Assembly (NCBI GenBank): GCA_030832235.1
Contig: JAURJO010000356.1
Location: 1 to 10,390, forward strand
Direction of reading: 5' to 3'
Length of the DNA: 10,390 bases
Source: Verrucomicrobiota bacterium
GTDB lineage: Bacteria; Verrucomicrobiota; Verrucomicrobiia; Opitutales; Opitutaceae
The notes beneath the pieces were generated by a model. That model was not told where the DNA came from and did no database searches. It saw only the letters and a list, made by a program, of their open reading frames with translations. Position 1 is the stretch's first letter; the number at the start of each line of letters is the position of its first letter. This document shows, piece by piece, positions 6,162-10,390 of the stretch. The position numbers and the translations under genes were made by a program.

Positions 6162-8720
6162 TCACGGGTCGAGGTCGTACACCTCGACGAGCGCGGTTCC
6201 CGTCGCGCCGTCGGCTCCCGCGGCCTGCACGGTGTAACCGCCGGGCGGCAGACGGAGCAAAAGCGCGGCGTCCTTGGATCCGCCGGGCAACTCGAACGCG
6301 CCCGCCGCCAGGAACGCGGCGCGCAGCGTCGCCTCCTGGCCGCCATCCCCCCAGTCGTTGTTCACCCCGACGATCGTCGTGCGGCCGAGCGGGCGCACGG
6401 TGAGCTGCGGGTCGGCGAGCGTGCCGGGCACCCGGAAGGCCTGCGTGAGTGTCGGCCCGACGGCGCGGATCAGCAGGAGCTTGGGCGCGACGCCGCCGAT
6501 CACGAAGCCCGGCGTGAGCGCGTCGGCACCCGCCCCGGAATAACCGAGCGTGGAAACATTGATGAGCCGCACGGGCGAGGAGGCCGCGTCGAGGTCGTAA
6601 ACCTCGGCGAGCGCGACGCCCGCCGCAGTCGCGTTGGGTCCGGTGATCCGCACGGTGTATCCGCTGCTAGGTGACGTCGCGTTGGCGAGCAACGCGGCGT
6701 CCTTCGAGCCGGCGGCAGGCAGCGCGAAGGCCCCCGCGGAGGCGAACGCCGTCTTCATCGATTCTCCCACGACCCAGTCGTCGTTGCTCCACGCCGCGAC
6801 GGTGCCGCCCAGCGGGATCACGTCCATGCGCGGATCCGCGAGCACGCCGGCCACCCCGAAGACCCCGAGCGTCGGCCCGACGGCACGGACCAGCAGCGAT
6901 TTGACCCCGGTACCACGGGTGACAAAACCCGGCGTCAGGGCCTCGCCCGCACGCACCAGCCCGCGTGTGGAGACGTTGACGAGGCGGCTCGCGCCGCCGG
7001 TGTTGACGGCAAGGACGGCAGCCGTGGATTCGGCCGAGCCGGCGCGGGAGACGAGGCCGACCGAGTAAAAGTCCATGTCGGCCGGCTGGACGCCGGTGAG
7101 CGTGAGCACCGGGTTGGTGGCACCGGAGATCGGAGCGCCCCCGCGCAGCCACTGATAGGCGACCGCGCCGCCACCGGCGGAGGCGACGACGCTGAAGGAG
7201 GCGGTCGAGCCCGGGTTGGCGTAAACACCGGCGGGAGGGGTGACCACGACCGGGGCCGTCGCGCGCCCGCTGCCCGGCAGCGTCACGCGGTGGACGAGGA
7301 TCATGGAGTCGATGTTCTGATCCTCCTTGTAATTGGAACCATCCTGGCGGCCGTCGGTCGTCGTGTAGTCGTTGTCGTTGCCGATCAGCAGGAAGAAGTC
7401 ATCGGGCAAGTCGGGGTCGAGGGCGGGCACGAGCGCGAGGCTCTCCCATTTTTCCGAGAGGGTGTTGGAATTGTCGGAAGGGCCGTTGTTGAGACCGAAG
7501 CGCGACAATTGCACGGCATCGTTGAGGTTGATGAGCACCGCGGAGGAGGCGGGCACGATGGAGGAAGCGAGCACGCCCTTGGGGGCGGCGGCGTTGTTCG
7601 GATTGTCGAAGGCGGAACCGGCGAGGTTGGTGGCGCCGGAAACGTCGTAAACCAGCACGGCGCGGTAGAGGGAAACCGGCGTGTCGCCGCCGCGGCCGTT
7701 GCCGTCGCGCACAAGCACGAGGAACTGGCGGCCGTTGATCGCCACCATGTCGCCCACCGAGGCAACCTGCTGGGCACCGGACTGGGTGTAGAGCGGCAGC
7801 GGCAGGATCCATTCGCCCGTGAGAACCGGGGACGCGGGGTTGGCGATGTCGTAGGCGAGCAGGCGCGTGTGGCGGCGCTGGGAATTGCCGTCTTCGCCGC
7901 CGTCCTGCCGCAGGGCTGATTGCAGCAGCGCGTAGAGCGTGCGGCCGTCGAGCGAGAGCGAGAGGCCCTCGAAACCCTGGTTGTTCTCGCGCCCCGCGCT
8001 GGGATTACCGGGCGAGGGTGCCGGCTGGCCCGCCGCGGGATTGTCCGAAGAAAAGGAATCGCGCGCGTTGCGCTTCGGGATGAACGCCTCCGGGGGACGG
8101 ATGGACGAAAGCAGCACCCCCGACGCGGAGAAGCGGTGAAGGTAGGGACCGTACTCGTCGGCGACGAAGAACGAGCCGTCGTCGAGCCGCGCGAGGCCCT
8201 CACCGTCGAGCGAGAGCCGGCCGTTGTAGGCCTGGGGCAAGGGCGGGAAGCCGCTTCGCGTGCCCGCCACGGTGGGCGACGGATCCAGGGAGGTGAGCGG
8301 CGTGCCGTTGGCCTCGGCGAGGAGGCGGGTTTCGACGATCGAGAGCCGCACTTGGGTCTGCGCTGACGAGCCAACCGGGGCGGGGGTGAACGCGACGGAA
8401 AGCTGGTGGATGCGTGGCCGGTAGTTGGTCGTGATGCCGCTCTTCACGTAGCCGCGATCGGGAAGAGAATACAGCGTGCCCACGTAGGACGCACCATCGG
8501 CGGAGCGACGCCACATGGCGCGGTCAAGGGCGAGACCCGAGAAGGAGCCGAAAGTCTCACCGGCGGCATCCCGTTGCGAGGCCGGGATCCGGCCCACGCC
8601 GACCAGACCCTTCGCGGTGAACGTGACGCCCCCGAGTGAGACGGATTGCCCGAGGCAGCGAACCGCCGGCGCACCCGCCAGAAGGACGGAAAAAATCAGA
8701 AGAAAGCTGCGGCGCATCAT
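6162..8720 (-). CDS. Secreted esterase-like-phytase domain protein with Ig-like domain and two C-terminal Verrucomicrobia-type repeats
   Basis: An 852-residue exported protein. A signal peptide occupies about residues 1-25 (MRRSFLLIFSVLLAGAPAV). Residues about 57-480 match the 'esterase-like activity of phytase' domain (PF13449). They show the repeated acidic-Gly motifs DGEGLARLDDGSFFVADEYGP (171-191, cited in part), GFEGLSLSLDGRTLYALLQ (249-267) and SEKWESLAL...LLIGNDNDY (422-452), consistent with a beta-propeller-like fold. Residues about 487-573 form an Ig-like domain (PPAGVYANPGSTASFSV, YQWLRGGAPISGAT, DFYSVGLVS). Two similar repeats follow at 578-711 and 717-851. Despite the domain name, phytase activity is not established for this family; a secreted phosphoesterase is only a possibility. 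ATG is at 8720, with a second ATG directly after it at 8717; a weak GGAG lies 11 bases before the first. The gene is divergent from the VTC gene. Confidence 0.9.
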   Translation of the reverse strand: MMRRSFLLIFSVLLAGAPAVRCLGQSVSLGGVTFTAKGLVGVGRIPASQRDAAGETFGSFSGLALDRAMWRRSADGASYVGTLYSLPDRGYVKSGITTNYRPRIHQLSVAFTPAPVGSSAQTQVRLSIVETRLLAEANGTPLTSLDPSPTVAGTRSGFPPLPQAYNGRLSLDGEGLARLDDGSFFVADEYGPYLHRFSASGVLLSSIRPPEAFIPKRNARDSFSSDNPAAGQPAPSPGNPSAGRENNQGFEGLSLSLDGRTLYALLQSALRQDGGEDGNSQRRHTRLLAYDIANPASPVLTGEWILPLPLYTQSGAQQVASVGDMVAINGRQFLVLVRDGNGRGGDTPVSLYRAVLVYDVSGATNLAGSAFDNPNNAAAPKGVLASSIVPASSAVLINLNDAVQLSRFGLNNGPSDNSNTLSEKWESLALVPALDPDLPDDFFLLIGNDNDYTTTDGRQDGSNYKEDQNIDSMILVHRVTLPGSGRATAPVVVTPPAGVYANPGSTASFSVVASAGGGAVAYQWLRGGAPISGATNPVLTLTGVQPADMDFYSVGLVSRAGSAESTAAVLAVNTGGASRLVNVSTRGLVRAGEALTPGFVTRGTGVKSLLVRAVGPTLGVFGVAGVLADPRMDVIPLGGTVAAWSNDDWVVGESMKTAFASAGAFALPAAGSKDAALLANATSPSSGYTVRITGPNATAAGVALAEVYDLDAASSPVRLINVSTLGYSGAGADALTPGFVIGGVAPKLLLIRAVGPTLTQAFRVPGTLADPQLTVRPLGRTTIVGVNNDWGDGGQEATLRAAFLAAGAFELPGGSKDAALLLRLPPGGYTVQAAGADGATGTALVEVYDLDP
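6168..6989 (-). repeat. Tandem duplicated C-terminal domain in the secreted protein
   Basis: Two adjacent copies, 6588-6989 (residues 578-711) and 6168-6572 (residues 717-851), share the same order of motifs: RL[VI]NVST, ALTPGFV, LL[VI]RAVGPTL, LADP, N[DN]DW, AGAFxLP, GSKDAALL, GYTV and EVYDLD. The duplication is visible in DNA too: bases 6171-6195 and 6591-6615 match with two differences, 420 bases apart. Domains of this kind at the end of surface proteins in Opitutaceae may mediate surface attachment or sorting; that role is inference. Confidence 0.85.
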
Positions 8721-8825
8721 CGACGATCACGCTCCGCCGCGGGAAACGAGTCCACCCCAAAGGCCGGTGCACCGAGCCCTGATTTACCGTTTGCCGTGCA
8801 AGCCCGAGTCGCCGACATATTTGGA
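8721..8825. promoter_or_regulatory. Divergent intergenic region between the secreted-protein and VTC genes
   Basis: This 105-base spacer must hold the promoters of both divergent transcripts. On the plus strand, TTGCCG (8791-8796) and CATATT (8816-8821) resemble -35 and -10 elements, but with a long 19-base spacer. If CATATT is the -10, transcription would start at or very near the VTC ATG (8826), giving a leaderless message. I see no inverted repeat or Pho-box-like direct repeat. The element call is weak; the location is firm. Confidence 0.4.
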
Positions 8826-9680
8826 ATGAAGGTTGACCGCGCCCAGCGTCAGCGACGGGAGATCAAGTACATCATCCCCGAGGACAAGGCACGGGCGGTA
8901 AGCGCCCATGTGAACAGCTATCTCGATCCGGACGAAAACGCGGTCGGCAAGGTCAACAACTCGTACGAGGTGCAGACCCTGTACCTCGATACGAACGACC
9001 TGATGACGTACCACGCGGCCGCGAACGGCTGGCGCAACCGGTTCAAGCTGCGGATCCGCTATTATGAGGATGATCCGGAGGCTCCGGTTTTTTTTGAGAT
9101 CAAGCGGCGGATCAACGAAGGCATCATCAAGCAAAGGGCGCGAGTAAAGCGGGAGGCGGTAAAGGCGCTCTTGGTGGGGGCCAGCCCGTCACCCGAGCAC
9201 CTCTACTCCTGGAAACCGCAGCAGTGGGCCGATCTTTTGGATTTCTGGCAATTAGTGGAGAAGCTCGAGGCCGCCCCCCGCTTGCACAACGCCTACCTGC
9301 GAGAGGCCTACGTCAGTGGCGGCAAAGGCGACGTGCGCGTGACGATGGACCGCAACGTGCGGGCGGAACCGGAGTTTGGCGGTGAGCTCAGCACGAAATT
9401 TCTAAAACCGGTCGAAATCTTCGCGGGCGTCGTGATCCTCGAACTGAAGTTCACCGAACGCATGCCAACCTGGATGATCGAGATGGTAAGGGGCTTCGAT
9501 TTGAAGAGCACCGGAGCCGCCAAATACGGCGACGGCGTGGAGGCGCTCGGACACTCCCGCGTGGCCCGCCGCCTCACCGGCTTCCAGTGGGGAGCATCGG
9601 AAACGAGCGCAGCCACCAGTGCGCCATGGCTTGACGCCTCCGCCGCTCTCCGCGAATCCCTCGGACCGAATCGCCAATGA
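8826..9680 (+). CDS. VTC-domain polyphosphate polymerase homologue
   Basis: A 284-residue soluble protein of the VTC domain family (PF09359), a triphosphate-tunnel fold that in yeast Vtc4 makes polyphosphate from ATP. Visible features are REIKY (11-15), the beta-strand YEVQTLYLDTNDLMTYH (47-63), KLRIRYY (74-80, with Arg76 and Arg78 suited to phosphate binding), FFEIKRR (89-95, Lys93), KQRARV (102-107), YLREAY (157-162), VTMDRNV (172-178) and VILELKF (203-209, Glu206 for metal and Lys208). Basic and acidic residues line up in the order expected for a tunnel enzyme. The ATG at 8826 is preferred; GTG at 8796 would add ten residues, and the open frame back to 8646 runs into the divergent gene. 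There is no membrane segment and no SPX domain, unlike the yeast protein. Its stop overlaps the DUF4956 start by four bases, so the two proteins likely act together. Activity is inferred from the family. Confidence 0.9.
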   Translation: MKVDRAQRQRREIKYIIPEDKARAVSAHVNSYLDPDENAVGKVNNSYEVQTLYLDTNDLMTYHAAANGWRNRFKLRIRYYEDDPEAPVFFEIKRRINEGIIKQRARVKREAVKALLVGASPSPEHLYSWKPQQWADLLDFWQLVEKLEAAPRLHNAYLREAYVSGGKGDVRVTMDRNVRAEPEFGGELSTKFLKPVEIFAGVVILELKFTERMPTWMIEMVRGFDLKSTGAAKYGDGVEALGHSRVARRLTGFQWGASETSAATSAPWLDASAALRESLGPNRQ

Positions 9681-10360
9681 ACACCTTCCTGCTGGGGGAC
9701 TTCGCCTCCGCCCCGACCAGCTTCGGAACCCTCCTGCTAGGGCTCCTGCTCTCCTTCCTCACAGGACAGCTCTTCGCCTGGGTCTACGTCCTCACTCACT
9801 CGGGCGTCTCCTACTCCCGGTCGTTTGTTGTATCCTTGATCGTGCTACCCGTGCTCGTCGCGCTGGTGCTCCTCATCATGGCGAACAACCTTGTGACGGC
9901 CTTCGGGTTGATCGCGGTTTTCGCGGTGATCCGCTTCCGCAATGCGCTCCGGGATACCCTCGACACCTCCTATGTTCTGGCGGTGATCATCCTCGGAACC
10001 GCCTGCGGGACGCAGAAATTCTCGACCGCAGTGATCGGCGCCCTCCTGGTCGCCACCCTGTTCATCTACCTGTGGATGACCGCCTCCGGCACGCGCCACC
10101 GGTTCGACCTTATCCTGAATGTCCGCTGGATGCGCCCGCAGGAGGAGTTGGTTGACGTCCGGCAGCTGCTGGACCGCCACAGTCTGCGCGTGCACGTCGC
10201 GAACCAGCATTTCGGCTCCGGGATGGAGGGCGCGGACCTCTCCTACCGCATCCTTCTGCGCGACCCTTCCCGCGCCGCGGAACTTCTCAAGGAACTCGCC
10301 GACCTGCCCGGCGTGAACCGAGTCTCCAGCGTGCAGGCGGCCGACGAATCGGAGATCTGA
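9677..10360 (+). CDS. DUF4956 family multi-pass membrane protein
   Basis: A 227-residue protein with about four to five hydrophobic helices in residues 16-135 (FGTLLLGLLLSFLTGQLF; SFVVSLIVLPVLVALVLLIM; AFGLIAVFAVIRF; YVLAVIILGTAC; TAVIGALLVATLFIYLWM). A soluble C-terminal domain of about 80 residues follows (142-222), with a beta-alpha-beta look ending in ELADLPGVNRVSSVQ, like an ACT/ferredoxin-like fold. The conserved family motif VIRFRNALRDTLDTSY (84-99) links helix 3 to helix 4 and puts several Arg and Asp residues at the membrane surface. The ATG at 9677 overlaps the VTC stop (ATGA). No biochemical function is established for DUF4956. The coupling suggests it anchors the polymerase or passes polyphosphate through the membrane, much as the Vtc1-type membrane domain does in the yeast complex; this is inference. 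Confidence 0.88.
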   Translation: MNTFLLGDFASAPTSFGTLLLGLLLSFLTGQLFAWVYVLTHSGVSYSRSFVVSLIVLPVLVALVLLIMANNLVTAFGLIAVFAVIRFRNALRDTLDTSYVLAVIILGTACGTQKFSTAVIGALLVATLFIYLWMTASGTRHRFDLILNVRWMRPQEELVDVRQLLDRHSLRVHVANQHFGSGMEGADLSYRILLRDPSRAAELLKELADLPGVNRVSSVQAADESEI

Positions 10361-10364
10361 GCGC

Positions 10365-10390
10365 ATGGAAACCCGCCCCCTCCCGCCCAT
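10365..10390 (+). CDS. Possible start of a third operon gene, truncated at window end
   Basis: An ATG four bases after the DUF4956 stop opens a frame of at least eight codons (METRPLPP...). A GGAG at 10351-10354, ten bases upstream, could serve as ribosome binding site, and it is one of the few such motifs in this window. Too little is visible to identify the product. CotH-type proteins are often near VTC/DUF4956 pairs, but nothing here shows that. Confidence 0.45.

Noticed and set aside
7290..7919. Plus-strand frame opposite the secreted protein
   Set aside because: Val/Gly/Glu-rich shadow of a well-supported minus-strand gene.
8646..8825. Upstream extension of the VTC frame
   Set aside because: It would overlap the signal-peptide codons of the divergent gene and gives a basic, non-family N-terminus. 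The REIKY motif follows directly after ATG 8826.
8721..8825. Pho box in the divergent region
   Set aside because: No pair of CTGTCAT-like direct repeats at 11-base spacing is present.

Overview
The window is GC-rich bacterial DNA, packed with genes except for a few short spacers. It most likely comes from a Verrucomicrobiota bacterium of the Opitutaceae type. The main clue is the large secreted protein at 6162-8720. Its C-terminus carries two copies of a roughly 135-residue repeat (motifs R-L-[VI]-N-V-S-T, LTPGFV, RAVGPTL, LADP, EVYDLD) of a kind I associate with exported proteins of that group. This placement is inference; no rRNA or other marker gene is present.

Layout. (1) 1-2975, plus strand: the end of a glycerol-3-phosphate (G3P) antiporter of the GlpT family, a HAD phosphatase of the NagD/phosphoglycolate-phosphatase class, and FAD-dependent G3P dehydrogenase (GlpD). 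They are joined with no gap and then a 4-base stop/start overlap, so they form one operon for taking up and using glycerol phosphates. (2) 2976-3213: a spacer between convergent genes holding a small hairpin and a degenerate TTCGTG-type repeat cluster. (3) 3214-5467, minus strand: a HI0933/YhiN-family flavoprotein followed by an overlapping AEC-family membrane carrier whose start codon is unclear. (4) 5532-6028, minus strand: a small exported protein with two LTxxQ motifs (Spy/CpxP-like), ending in a textbook intrinsic terminator. (5) 6162-8720, minus strand: a secreted protein with an esterase-like-phytase domain, an Ig-like domain and two C-terminal repeats. (6) From 8826, plus strand and divergent from (5): a VTC-domain polyphosphate polymerase homologue translationally coupled to a DUF4956 membrane protein, with the first codons of a probable third gene at the window edge.

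The most interesting part is the VTC-DUF4956 pair. A soluble polymerase domain coupled to a multi-pass membrane protein resembles, in bacterial two-gene form, the polymerase-plus-membrane arrangement of the eukaryotic VTC complex. Several neighbours (G3P importer, HAD phosphatase, phytase-like exported protein, polyphosphate polymerase) also touch phosphate chemistry, but nothing in the sequence shows common regulation. No rRNA, tRNA, CRISPR array, transposase or integrase was found.
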